64,000 bases of DNA from an uncultured Clostridia bacterium (lineage in GTDB: Bacteria > Bacillota > Clostridia > TANB77 > CAG-508). Location of the stretch: contig CARFUA010000001.1 of NCBI GenBank assembly GCA_948976265.1, forward strand, positions 107,743 to 171,742, written 5' to 3'. This document shows positions 46,455-54,286 of the stretch, in pieces (positions within the stretch are counted from its first letter, which is position 1; the number at the start of each line of letters is the position of its first letter). The notes beneath the pieces were generated by a model. The model saw only the letters and a program-made list of their open reading frames with translations, had not been told where the DNA came from and did no database searches. The translations under genes were made by a program, and so were the position numbers.

Positions 46455-46769
46455 ATGTTTTTAGGAATTCAAGTGAAATATATTTTGATGTATTTGTTGA
46501 TAGTTAATTTGGTTGGTTTTTTTATAATGTGGTGGGATAAACGCCAAGCCAAATTGGGGAATTGGCGAACGCCAGAGAAAACGCTTTTTACGATTACGTT
46601 TTTGGGTGGCGGATTTGGTACAATTGCTGGGATGTATAAATTTCGCCATAAAACAAAAAAATTGCGATTTTCAATAGGATTTCCAACGATTTTAATAACC
46701 GAGATTGTTTTTGTAATTTATTTGGTGATAGCGGGGGAAGAGAAATTGAGGCAATTTTTAGGAATGTAG
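46455..46769 (+). CDS. DUF1294 membrane protein (104 aa)
   Basis: A small membrane protein with an N-terminal helix (YILMYLLIVNLVGFFIMW), the family-typical WWDKRQAKLGNWRTPEKTLF, a glycine-rich second segment (LGGGFGTIAGMYKFRHKTKK) and a third helix. This is the DUF1294 pattern; function unknown. The ATG has an AGAGGAGAG site. Confidence 0.88.
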   Translation: MFLGIQVKYILMYLLIVNLVGFFIMWWDKRQAKLGNWRTPEKTLFTITFLGGGFGTIAGMYKFRHKTKKLRFSIGFPTILITEIVFVIYLVIAGEEKLRQFLGM

Positions 46770-46856
46770 AATATAAAATTATATGAAAAATAGTAATATT
46801 TTGGGAAATTTTGCATAAAATAAGCTTAGAAGGAATAAAAAAACTGCTAAAGGGAC

Positions 46857-46885
46857 TTGACAAGAATAATAAATTGTGCTATAAT
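46857..46885 (+). promoter_or_regulatory. Promoter of the initiator tRNA gene
   Basis: A consensus TTGACA (46857-46862), 17 bases, and TATAAT (46880-46885) lie 17 bases before the tRNA. Confidence 0.9.
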
Positions 46886-46902
46886 TATTTTTGTTGACTT
46901 AT

Positions 46903-46978
<76 letters not shown>

Positions 46979-46993
46979 ACGATTTAATCGATG

Positions 46994-47027
46994 AAAATAG
47001 CTTGTATCAATAGATGCAGGCTATTTT
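46994..47027 (+). terminator. Terminator of the tRNA transcript
   Basis: A 15-base stem (46994-47008 with 47013-47027, including G-U pairs), a four-base loop, then ATTGTTTTT. It is now inside the mobile element. Confidence 0.75.
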
Positions 47028-47140
47028 ATTGTTTTTCACAAATTTACTTTTTATTTTATTTGTAAATCTTGTATTTCATTAGAATATCAACGGTTTTCAC
47101 GATTTTTCATCGTTCTTAATTTTGTATTTTTTAAACGGTT

Positions 47141-47227
47141 CGCTAAACAAAATTTAAAATGTTAGATTTTGTTTAGCGATTGTTTAGAAAATGTCTTTCA
47201 ACCCATTGTTACACAACGGGTTGAAAG
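47141..47227. repeat. Two large perfect inverted repeats near attL
   Basis: CGCTAAACAAAAT/ATTTTGTTTAGCG (47141-47153 and 47166-47178) and CTTTCAACCC/GGGTTGAAAG (47195-47204 and 47218-47227). The rest of 47028-47422 is gene-free. They may be integrase or Xis binding sites or hairpins in the integrase mRNA tail. Confidence 0.6.
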
Positions 47228-47422
47228 TTTTGCATACGCAATTATTTTTTGAACGATAGAAAAATAAACTATTCTATAATGACTGATAATACAGTAAAAA
47301 ATCAAATAACTTAAAATTGATTTGTTTAATTGCTTTTCTATTCTACATAAAAACTTTGCGAAATACTTAATTTATTAGTATTATCTTTAATTTTGTTTAA
47401 CGATTTATCATTATTTTTAATT

Positions 47423-48611
47423 TTATCTTTCGTCCAATTCCTTAGTTTGATTATCCATTAAATGTTCATTCATATAATATTGATTGACTTTGTCAATTTC
47501 ATTTTCCTTAAATTTGTCGAAAACCGATGTATAAGTATTTAAAGTGACGCTGATATCCTTATGACCCATTAATCTTTGAACAACAACAGGTGCCATGCCG
47601 ACTTTCGATGCATCGTGTTCCATAAGTATGCCTTAAACTGTGGGTAGAAATATCTGTAATATGAAACTGTTTTTCCAAAATCCTTTTTAACTCATCATTC
47701 ACATTTCCTCTTTTTGTGTACGGGGAATTATTTGGTTTGAATAGCAGTTTTTCTTCATTGTTTATTTGTGTTTCTGCAACACACATTTGCTCTACTATGT
47801 AAGGATATAAAAAGTCCGGAATTGGTAAAATTCTTTTGCCTGCGTAGTTTTTTGTCTTGTTTCCCATCATAACAGCGCCATTTTCGTCAGTTGTTAAAGT
47901 TCTGTGAATATTGACTTTTTTATGTTGTAAGTCAATATCATGTGTTGTTAGTGCAAGTGCTTCGCTTACTCTTAATCCAAGGTACATTTGAATTAAAAAT
48001 ACGTTTCTATATTTGCAAGATTTTAAATTTTTGCTTAAAATATAATCTGTAAATTGTTGCTGTTCATCAACTGTCAAAGCTCTGACTTCTTTATCTTCTT
48101 TTAGACTTTTAGGTCTTATAACATTTATCATGGGATTTTGCATTAAATATCCTTTGTTAATAGAAATTTTAAAGGCTTGATTGAATTGTTGATATACTTT
48201 TTTAATCGACGAATTGCTTAAATAAGTAATTGAATTTAAATACACTTGAATTTCATCTGATGTTATTTCATCAATATTTTTTGAGCCTATTGGAGTTTTT
48301 TCCAACTTTTCAATTGTTCGTGTTACTCTTCCAAATTGCGTAGGTGTAATCTGATTCGTATCTAATTTCAATTTCAAATTTGCCCTCATTACCTCACAAA
48401 TCGGAATCCCATGATGCTCAATAAAAAGCGGATTTTCCTTCTGATACATAATCGTTTTCAAATATTTTTTGGCTTCATCTTCAGTTTTAAAACTTTTGGT
48501 TTTCTTCTTAATTTCTCCCGTTTCGACGTTATATTCGCTATATTGTGCATTCCAACGTTTTCGTTGTTTATTAAAGAAGACGTAACCTTCGCTACTACCT
48601 TTTTGTGGCAT
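47423..48611 (-). CDS. int: Tyrosine integrase of the mobile element, split by a frame change
   Basis: A Tn916-type tyrosine recombinase. The first 350-codon frame (48611 to 47559) starts with an arm-binding domain (SEGYVFFNKQRKRWNAQYSE) and has the catalytic region (LRVSEALAL with the first Arg, THSLRHTYGTRCIE). At CIES the frame reads AGT CGG CAT and then drifts to a stop. The other frame resumes as GMAPVVVQRLMGHKDISVTL and ends with the catalytic Tyr in NTYTSVF. Skipping the C of CGG (47600-47598) gives the expected IE-x-GM-x-P junction exactly. The ATG follows AGGGGTG and overlaps the end of the xis-like gene. Whether active protein is made depends on this frame change. Confidence 0.85.
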
Positions 48612-48615
48612 ATTA

Positions 48616-48876
48616 TCACACCCCTTTTTTCTTCATTTTCCACAACAAATAAGCTGCCAAAGTAACTATTTTTCGTTTTCCAATTTGTGTTTTCGGAAAA
48701 TCATTTTGCTTGAACAATTCATACGCTTGATTTATCCCAATATGTAAATCCTTTGAAACATCAGAAACCGATAACATAGCAAATGGATTTTTTAATTTAT
48801 TCAAATAATTTATAACAATTTGTTCTTGCATGTTTTCTTTTGTATCAATTACTTTCATTTCCAAATTTTCACTCAT
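48616..48876 (-). CDS. xis: Excisionase-like helix-turn-helix protein (86 aa)
   Basis: A small basic protein with a winged-helix/AlpA-type segment in its second half (SVSDVSKDLHIGINQAYELF, then GKRKIVTLAAYLLWKMKK). The position directly upstream of int, size and charge fit an excisionase or recombination directionality factor. The start ATG overlaps the stop of the preceding gene (ATGAGTGA), with AGGAG upstream. Family assignment is by pattern and context. Confidence 0.7.
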   Translation of the reverse strand: MSENLEMKVIDTKENMQEQIVINYLNKLKNPFAMLSVSDVSKDLHIGINQAYELFKQNDFPKTQIGKRKIVTLAAYLLWKMKKKGV

Positions 48877-49204
48877 ATTTTTTACTCCTCATTTTTGGAC
48901 TTTTATTTAGCAAATCCGCAAAATACCACCCAATTTCCTCTTGCGACAAACTCTCAAATTCTCGCTTTTCACGGTCGATTTTCACCAAAATCAAATCCCC
49001 AAAAATGCTTTGAAAAGTCAAAATAAGATTAGGCATCGCATTTTCTACAAATCCTTTTTGGCAAATCATGAAAACCGTTTCATAACGCATAATTGAGAGT
49101 TTTCTTTTCACAATGACATTTTTCAATTGAAAAATGTCATTGATAATTTTAATCTGGGGAGGTTTTCCTGTTTTTTTATACAAAACTCTTAATTTTTCAG
49201 CCAT
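48869..49204 (-). CDS. DUF3846-like accessory protein of the element (111 aa)
   Basis: The N-terminal stretch (LRVLYKKTGKPPQIKIIND) resembles DUF3846-type proteins that are common in integrative and conjugative elements; the match is from memory and moderate. A partly basic, soluble protein. It overlaps the genes on both sides by 8 bases, so it belongs to the xis-int operon. Confidence 0.55.
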   Translation of the reverse strand: MAEKLRVLYKKTGKPPQIKIINDIFQLKNVIVKRKLSIMRYETVFMICQKGFVENAMPNLILTFQSIFGDLILVKIDREKREFESLSQEEIGWYFADLLNKSPKMRSKKYE

Positions 49205-49571
49205 TCTTTTTCACACCTTTCAGATTTTTAACTTTACTTAAAATGTCCAAATTGTGCTTAAAATGCTGAATTCCTTTGTGCCTTAGCGAAATGATTTCGC
49301 TCTTTTGCAATTTCAATCGTCTTCCAATATCATTCAATCTGGCATTTTTAACATAAGACAAATACAAAACCTTTCGTTCCAACAGCGGGACGATTTTCAT
49401 TGCCAAATAATAAGTTTCATCGGAAAAAATATTTTCCAAATGATACAAATTGACGTCAGAATTTTCAATGTTTTGCATGGATTTTTGGAAAAAGTTTTCC
49501 TGAATGATTTGTTTGATTTCATCATTAGAAATTGGAATGTCATTGGTAGGATTTTTTTGGAAATTTTTCAA
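49197..49571 (-). CDS. Sigma-factor-region-4-like protein of the element (124 aa)
   Basis: The C-terminal half reads as a sigma-70 region-4-type helix-turn-helix (LLERKVLYLSYVKNARLNDI, then GRRLKLQKSEIISLRHKGIQ). The N-terminal part lacks a region 2. Such proteins often control transfer genes in mobile elements. It is the first gene of the minus-strand operon leading to int, with AGGAGG upstream of the ATG. Confidence 0.65.
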   Translation of the reverse strand: MKNFQKNPTNDIPISNDEIKQIIQENFFQKSMQNIENSDVNLYHLENIFSDETYYLAMKIVPLLERKVLYLSYVKNARLNDIGRRLKLQKSEIISLRHKGIQHFKHNLDILSKVKNLKGVKKNG

Positions 49572-49663
49572 ATGAACCTCCTTGAATGGATTTCTAGAAA
49601 TCTTTGGTTTGTTCGAACAATTCTAGTTTAGCACAGTTTTGATTGGATTTTCAAATTTTGCAG

Positions 49664-49778
49664 GGTTGCGGAAAACGCATACGAAAAAGGGACCAAAGTT
49701 GCGAAAAAAGAAACGCGTTGCGGTTTACGTATACGTTTTTGGGGTGAAAAAGGATAGTTTTGTTGCTTTAAACGCAAC
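49664..49778. repeat. Cluster of short direct and inverted repeats
   Basis: AAAACGCATACG (49672-49683) is mirrored by CGTATACGTTTT (49728-49739), and GTTGC/GCAAC pairs (49762-49766 and 49774-49778) are nearby; GTTGCG also recurs at 49665 and 49698. This dense array, upstream of the operon at 49571, suggests protein binding sites. Confidence 0.55.
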
Positions 49779-49807
49779 ACTTTGGATTGAAAAATGGAAA
49801 ATCACGA

Positions 49808-49837
49808 AATCGTTGATTTTTCCGTAACGATTAGAAA
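49808..49837. repeat. att-like repeat, copy A
   Basis: A 30-bp segment that matches 50365-50394 at 29 of 30 positions. It has AATCGTT and AACGATT arms around a TTTTTCCG centre, similar to the junction that would form if the element ends were joined. Confidence 0.8.
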
Positions 49838-49841
49838 TAAG

Positions 49842-49874
49842 AAAAAGCGATGCCCAATACATGCATCGCTTTTT
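49842..49874. terminator. Bidirectional terminator inside the element
   Basis: AAAAAGCGATGC (49842-49853) pairs with GCATCGCTTTTT (49863-49874). It lies after the tiny minus-strand frame at 49929-49964 and can end a transcript from either side. Confidence 0.8.
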
Positions 49875-49928
49875 GTAAGGTTTAAATTGAAGGATGACTA
49901 ATTTAAATAACTATAGATTTTTTAGCTT

Positions 49929-49964
49929 TTAGCCATCAATTCTTTTTTCATAGATTTTGCTCAT
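49929..49964 (-). CDS. Possible 11-aa leader peptide
   Basis: ATG at 49964 has a perfect GGAGG eight bases upstream and encodes MSKIYEKRIDG before TAA. A terminator follows 55 bases later. This could be a leader peptide controlling read-through into the minus-strand operon, or chance. Confidence 0.35.
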   Translation of the reverse strand: MSKIYEKRIDG

Positions 49965-49972
49965 AATATTTT

Positions 49973-50210
49973 CCTCCTTTGCAACATATTCCATTAAAGT
50001 GCGTAAAAACTTGATATTAACAGTTCAAATGCACCCTAGGAAATGCAAACGGAGATTTCACAAAATCTCAAGTCTATATCAAATGAAAATCCAGGCACGC
50101 GCGATTGCCTGGATTGTTTTAATTCAAGCTCTCGCTTTGTGCTTTGGAAAGGATAAGATAAGACTTAAACCCCAAACACGAAATATTTCTTTAATGTAAT
50201 TTTATTTTAC
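49973..50210 (-). ncRNA. Possible structured leader RNA
   Basis: This gene-free stretch has strong local structure: AATCCAGGCA/TGCCTGGATT (50088-50097 and 50106-50115) and GAGATTT/AAATCTC (50052-50058 and 50063-50069). It lies just before the GGAGG of the 11-aa frame on the minus strand, as a leader would. No known riboswitch class is recognised. Confidence 0.3.
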
Positions 50211-50242
50211 CATAATTTTTCGGATTTTTCAAAAAAGTGGTC

Positions 50243-50281
50243 GTTTCGATAAAAGCAACAAATAGTTGCCGAAAACGAAAC
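50243..50281. promoter_or_regulatory. Nested inverted repeats upstream of the XRE gene
   Basis: GTTTCG/CGAAAC (50243-50248 and 50276-50281) encloses GCAAC/GTTGC (50255-50259 and 50265-50269). It ends 18 bases before the -35 at 50299 and may be an operator. Confidence 0.5.
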
Positions 50282-50298
50282 AAAATAGCGAAAAAGGC

Positions 50299-50327
50299 TT
50301 GAAAAAGATGGAAAAATATGGTATAAT
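50299..50327 (+). promoter_or_regulatory. Sigma-A promoter of the XRE regulator
   Basis: TTGAAA (50299-50304), 17 bases, and TATAAT (50322-50327) with an extended -10 TGG. Confidence 0.75.
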
Positions 50328-50364
50328 ATTATGTATACAGTAGAAAATGGTGAAAAATTCAAGT

Positions 50365-50394
50365 AATCGTTGATTTTTCCGCAACGATTAGAAA
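50365..50394. repeat. att-like repeat, copy B
   Basis: The second copy of the 30-bp repeat, here in the leader just before the ribosome binding site of the XRE gene. Its AATCGTT/AACGATT arms could form a hairpin in the mRNA or be an integrase or repressor site. Confidence 0.8.
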
Positions 50395-50407
50395 GGGGGA
50401 ATTGCCG

Positions 50408-51134
50408 ATGAATATAGAAATTGGGGCCAAAATAAAACAATATAGAACCTTAAATCGTTACTCCTTACGAGGTTTAGGCGAATTGATTGGAAAAACGAAA
50501 ACAACCGTGTATCGTTACGAAAATAACGAATTACAGCCAGATTTACAAACGATATTGGAATTATGCACTATTTTTCAGATTACGTTATACGAATTTTTGG
50601 AAATCGGGGGACGAAGATTTGCAAAATCCTTATGCGAAAAATCCTTTTAAAACAGATAAGGTTTACTTGTATTATCGCGGATTTAAGGACAAAATTTTGG
50701 TGTCGGAATTAACGATTAGGCAGGCGAAAAATAAGGTGGAAGTGGTGATGAAAAATGCCATCAATAAGACGAAAGAAGATGTAAGCAGTTTTGTGTATAA
50801 AGGAACGCTGGAAACGAATGGAATGGTTACGTTCATCAATTTGTCGAATTATGCTAGTAACATAAAGTTTGAAAAAGTGCAGATTAACTTAAATTATCAG
50901 GAAACAAGTCGCGACATGATTTTGGGGACGATTACGGCAACGAAAAGTGATAATAATCCGACGATACGAAAATGTGTGGTGAGTACGAAGGATATTAAAT
51001 TGCTTTCCAAAGCGCAAATCAGGGAAATTTATGAGATGGTTACGATCCATAAGAGTGAAATTGATTATATGAAGAAATATGGGTATTTTGAGCCGGAAAT
51101 GAGGGATATTAGTTTGGTGGCGATTGAGGTGTGA
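50408..51134 (+). CDS. XRE-family regulator of the element, frameshifted in a G-run
   Basis: The N-terminal 60 residues form a Cro/C1-type helix-turn-helix (IGAKIKQYRTLNRYSLRGLG, then GKTKTTVYRYENNELQPDLQ). The frame ends at 50650. A second frame (open to 51134) continues as GDEDLQNPYAKNPFKTDK with a domain of about 170 residues that I do not recognise. Removing one G from the GGGGG run near 50607 joins the two. This break is not at a CGG codon. ATG 50408 has a GGGGGA site seven bases away; the TTG at 50402 is too near. Likely the main repressor of the element. Confidence 0.65.
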
Positions 51135-51198
51135 TGAGGTATGCTAACCACATACCTTCTTTTTTGCTTTTTGTGAAAAACTATTGATTAAAATTTTT

Positions 51199-51399
51199 TT
51201 ATTTTTTATCATTTATATCTTCTTTGTTGTCTAAAGCATACTCGATACATTTTAAAATTAAAGCATTCATACTCATATTACACTTTTGAGAATAATTAGA
51301 TAATTCATCTTGTAATTTTTCTGTTAGTCTTAATGAAAATCTGATGTTGGGTACATCATCGTAACTAGGATTAAAGCCTTTTTTATTTTTTGATAACAT
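51199..51399 (-). CDS. Ribbon-helix-helix protein (66 aa)
   Basis: An Arc/CopG-type DNA-binding protein: a short beta strand (NIRFSLRLTEKLQDELSNYS) followed by two helices (MSMNALILKCIEYALDN). Such proteins are usually autoregulators, antitoxins or relaxosome helpers. The ATG has an AAAGGAG site. It is 115 bases after the XRE gene at 51515 on the same strand. Confidence 0.75.
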   Translation of the reverse strand: MLSKNKKGFNPSYDDVPNIRFSLRLTEKLQDELSNYSQKCNMSMNALILKCIEYALDNKEDINDKK

Positions 51400-51496
51400 G
51401 TTTTTCTCCTTTATCTATTTTCTATATTATAAATACAATTCAACGTCAAAAATAGTGTTATATTTGACACCATTTAAAATATATGATATTATAAAA

Positions 51497-51521
51497 TAAC
51501 TGATACTAAAAGTATCAGTTA
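51497..51521. terminator. Hairpin at the end of the 51515 gene
   Basis: A perfect 10-bp stem, TAACTGATAC/GTATCAGTTA, with a five-base loop. It contains the stop codon of the minus-strand XRE gene and is followed on that strand by a T-rich stretch. Confidence 0.7.
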
Positions 51522-51760
51522 TCATCTATATTATCAATATCAAATAGTTTATCATTATAAAATTCAGCTAATGTCATATTGAAGCCAAAAGCTATATAAA
51601 ACATTGTGTGAATATTGGGATGTGTTGTTCTACCAGTCAATACACTACGAATTACAGATTCATCCAACCCACATTTTAAAGCTAATTGATAAGGATTTTC
51701 AATATTTTTAATATTCATTAAATCTTTCATTCTTTTTATAATAGCTTCTGATAAAGTCAT
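51515..51760 (-). CDS. XRE-family regulator (81 aa)
   Basis: A single-domain Cro/C1-type helix-turn-helix (ENPYQLALKCGLDESVIRSV, then GRTTHPNIHTMFYIAFGFNM), ending in an acidic tail. It is a probable regulator of the element. The neighbouring ribbon-helix-helix gene lies downstream on the same strand. Confidence 0.8.
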   Translation of the reverse strand: MTLSEAIIKRMKDLMNIKNIENPYQLALKCGLDESVIRSVLTGRTTHPNIHTMFYIAFGFNMTLAEFYNDKLFDIDNIDDN

Positions 51761-51892
51761 ACATTGTTATCCTTTCATAATTTTCATCATTCATAGGATA
51801 ACAAATTTTTATATTTTTTATTAGGACGAATGTACGAATTTGTGTTGATAAATATAGAATATTACATTAGGAAAGGAGGAAAAAATCAAAAA

Positions 51893-52123
51893 ATGCAACA
51901 GATAACGAATGAAGAAAAAATACAAACACATTTAAAACAATTAAAAAAACAACAAAAACAAGCCGAAGAATTACAAAAAGAGTACGACTTTTCAATTCCT
52001 TTTTACGTAGTATCTGAAATGTTGAAGGAAAATGAAAATGTCATTTCGTTAATCAATATGGCACAAATAAGCAACAGAATTTCGAAAGAAAATGCAGATA
52101 TTCTAAAAGAAAGGTTGAAATAA
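51893..52123 (+). CDS. Hypothetical helical protein of the element (76 aa)
   Basis: A Gln/Lys/Glu-rich, probably coiled-coil protein (MQQITNEEKIQTHLKQLKKQ and onward). I chose the ATG at 51893, after AAGGAGG at 13 bases; the frame is open upstream to an ATG at 51830 with no clear ribosome binding site. It is one base upstream of the next gene. No family recognised. Confidence 0.55.
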   Translation: MQQITNEEKIQTHLKQLKKQQKQAEELQKEYDFSIPFYVVSEMLKENENVISLINMAQISNRISKENADILKERLK

Positions 52124-52124
52124 A

Positions 52125-52457
52125 ATGTTCAGAATAGAAGAAATATTTAAAAATGATGTGATAGATGAGTTTGCCGAATTGAGGAATCAGGGGACGCAAG
52201 CTGTTATATTAAAAGAAAATAATTTTGATAATTCGGCAATACAGCAAGAATTATTAAAGTCGATTGAGCAAATACAGAATGAGGAAAACAAAAAGCAAAT
52301 ATTGCAAAAACTGGAAGACTTTGAAGAAAGCATGAATGAAGAAATGACAATATTTATTAAAAATTTTTATAAAATAGGGTTTGTAGATGGAATGCTATTT
52401 GTGAAAGATGTAAAGAAGATTTTAGAATTACTTAAAAATAATAATGATAAAAAATAA
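52125..52457 (+). CDS. Hypothetical protein of the element, DUF6809-like (110 aa)
   Basis: An acidic, mostly helical protein whose C-terminal part (FYKIGFVDGMLFVKDVKKIL) resembles small proteins common in clostridial elements, annotated as DUF6809; this is a tentative memory-based match. It follows the 51893 gene immediately, with AAAGG upstream of its ATG, and is followed by a strong terminator. Confidence 0.55.
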   Translation: MFRIEEIFKNDVIDEFAELRNQGTQAVILKENNFDNSAIQQELLKSIEQIQNEENKKQILQKLEDFEESMNEEMTIFIKNFYKIGFVDGMLFVKDVKKILELLKNNNDKK

Positions 52458-52484
52458 TTGAAAATTCGTAAAAAAGATTAAAGC

Positions 52485-52542
52485 AAAGATATTGCAAAAT
52501 AAAAAGATATCAAACTGACATACTTTATTTTACAATATCTTT
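52485..52542. terminator. Large bidirectional terminator
   Basis: A 19-base stem (52485-52503 with 52524-52542, one mismatch) lies between the converging 52125 gene and the methyltransferase gene. Confidence 0.8.
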
Positions 52543-52557
52543 TATCTTTTCTTATTT

Positions 52558-53146
52558 TTAAATTTTCTTTTTTGCAATTAACTCAAATATATGCCAATAT
52601 TTATTTTTTATAACAAGGCTGTCTTTATAAAATTTTTGTTCATGAAAATATATAAAATCAAAATCTTTAAACAGCTTTAATATTTGATTCTTATCAATAA
52701 AAGTTTTATGCATATCGGTATTCCATTGGTCTTCTTTTCCTAAGAAATTACCGAATAAAATAACCATTTTTATTTATATTATTTATAATTTTTTTCATAA
52801 ATATATGAAAATATTTTGGTTCACAAAAAAATAAACTAAGATTTGCTAATATTAAATTAGTTTTGTGAAGTTCTACTTTTTCAAAATCTTCTATTAAAAA
52901 ATTCAACTGTGATAAATCTTTTAATCTATTTTGTATAATATCAATAACTTTTCTTTCTTTATCAACAGCTGTTACGCAAAAACCTTGATTTAATAAAAAA
53001 ATAGTATCATTTCCAGCTCCACATCCTAAATCAATAGCTGTTTTTGGGACAATTTCTTCACTTAATTTCATGTTCCAAAATTTTTGTAATAATTTACTAG
53101 GTTTAGCTGATATTGTTTCTTTATAATATTTTTCTACATCTTTCAT
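52558..53146 (-). CDS. Class I SAM-dependent methyltransferase, split by a frame change at CGG TAA
   Basis: The first frame (53146 to 52748) has the SAM-binding core AIDLGCGAGNDTIFLLNQGF, followed by TAVDKE and the VELHKTNLILANLSLFFCEP region. It ends NKNGYFIR-stop, that is, ATT CGG TAA. The second frame continues as GNFLGKEDQWNTDMHKTFID and runs to 52558. Skipping the C of CGG (52753-52751) gives NGYFIGNFLG, as expected for the family. Length after joining is about 196 residues. The ATG has a GAGGAGG site. It is downstream of the radical SAM gene on the same strand and may modify the peptide encoded at 54287-54481; this is an inference from context. Confidence 0.8.
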
Positions 53147-53204
53147 GTTAACCTCCTCAAATTATAAAACGCTTCCAGTTTTGAGTTAACTGGAAGCATT
53201 TTGG

Positions 53205-54218
53205 TTATTTCCAACATTGTGGATCTGTAGCATAAAAATTGCCTGTTGCACATTTGGCAACCGCAGGACATCCTCTACAAAACCTTAATAGTTCACAATC
53301 AGAACATTTTTCGAAATTGTCAAATTGCCGGTATGTGTTTGATTGTTTACTAAAAAATATGTCATATAATGACTGTTCAGGAACCCTACCAATAGGACTT
53401 TCACATCTTCGACAAGCATAAACCATTCCATTCGACAGTATAGTCATGTGTGTAATGCCACAATGACATCCGTCATAAATAATTTCTTCATTGTAAGAAG
53501 AAATATCAAAAAGTCCTTTTTCAAATAAAAATAATTTCCAAAGATGATCCTTTAAACTAAATCTGGTTCCAGCAGTTTGATACTGTTTGAAAGTTTCCCA
53601 CATTCTTTCAAGAAAACATTTATATTCATTTGGTGAAATAAGATTGTCAACATCATTTGGATTAGGACAATATCTCGAAAAGCTGAAATTTTTAACATTT
53701 GCTTCGACAACAATAGGAACTAATTGGTGAATTTCATCAATATTCATTTTTGAAACTGTTGTCATAATGGTAGAATAAATGCCTGCATTATTTAAGCATT
53801 CAATTTTCCTTAAAGTTTCATCAAAGGAACCAGGTTTTCTTATAAAATCATGTGTACTTTTTATACCGTCTAGAGACATTTGGTAATTATAGCAACCCAA
53901 TGTTTTTAATTTTGATGCCACTTCATCATTTAAATGAAATGGATTTCCTAATATTGAGAATTTTATAGATTTATTATGTAGGATCTTAAAAAATTCCCAA
54001 ATATCTGGATATAAGAGTGGGTCGCCACCTGTCACTGAAATTAATGGTCTTTTGTCCATTTTATTACATGTAATTACAAAATCATCAACAATTTTATTAA
54101 GTATATCTATTGACAATTCGTTATTAGCCATTTCTCTACCGTTGTAGATATAACAGTGTTTACACCGTTGATCACATTGCTCTGTTACATGCCATTGTAA
54201 ACCAAAATATTCTTCCAT
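53205..54218 (-). CDS. Radical SAM/SPASM peptide maturase
   Basis: A 337-residue radical SAM enzyme. The 4Fe-4S/SAM site is CDQRCKHC near residue 15, followed by TGGDPLLYPD. The C-terminal SPASM domain has the Cys-rich pattern CHCGITHM, YACRRCES, then CSDCELLRFCRGC and a last Cys, for auxiliary clusters. Such enzymes install thioether or other bonds in ribosomally made peptides. Directly upstream lies the Cys-rich peptide at 54287-54481. The pairing is reminiscent of ACGX-type systems, from memory only. Two codons are CGG (54167, inside the Cys motif, and 53330), both read normally in frame as Arg. The ATG has an AAAAGGAG site. Confidence 0.88.
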   Translation of the reverse strand: MEEYFGLQWHVTEQCDQRCKHCYIYNGREMANNELSIDILNKIVDDFVITCNKMDKRPLISVTGGDPLLYPDIWEFFKILHNKSIKFSILGNPFHLNDEVASKLKTLGCYNYQMSLDGIKSTHDFIRKPGSFDETLRKIECLNNAGIYSTIMTTVSKMNIDEIHQLVPIVVEANVKNFSFSRYCPNPNDVDNLISPNEYKCFLERMWETFKQYQTAGTRFSLKDHLWKLFLFEKGLFDISSYNEEIIYDGCHCGITHMTILSNGMVYACRRCESPIGRVPEQSLYDIFFSKQSNTYRQFDNFEKCSDCELLRFCRGCPAVAKCATGNFYATDPQCWK

Positions 54219-54248
54219 ATTGATACTCCTTTTCTGTTAAATGATAAA

Positions 54249-54272
54249 GGAAGAACCCCGAAGAGTTCTTCC
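54249..54272 (-). terminator. Attenuator-like hairpin between peptide and maturase genes
   Basis: GGAAGAAC/GTTCTTCC (54249-54256 and 54265-54272) closes on a TTCG-type loop on the minus strand and is followed by TTTATC. A leaky terminator here would give more peptide than enzyme. Confidence 0.7.
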
Positions 54273-54286
54273 CATAATGATGTGGA

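Noticed and set aside
46994..47027. Inverted repeat as element end repeat
   Set aside because: The stem with its T-rich tail is best explained as the tRNA terminator.
49973..50210. Known riboswitch in the structured leader
   Set aside because: The hairpins do not match any conserved core I recognise, so only a possible structured RNA is reported.
53330..54167. CGG as a universally unreadable codon
   Set aside because: Two CGG codons in the radical SAM gene are plainly in frame, one inside the CxxxCxxC motif, so a strict version of the CGG idea is not supported by this window.
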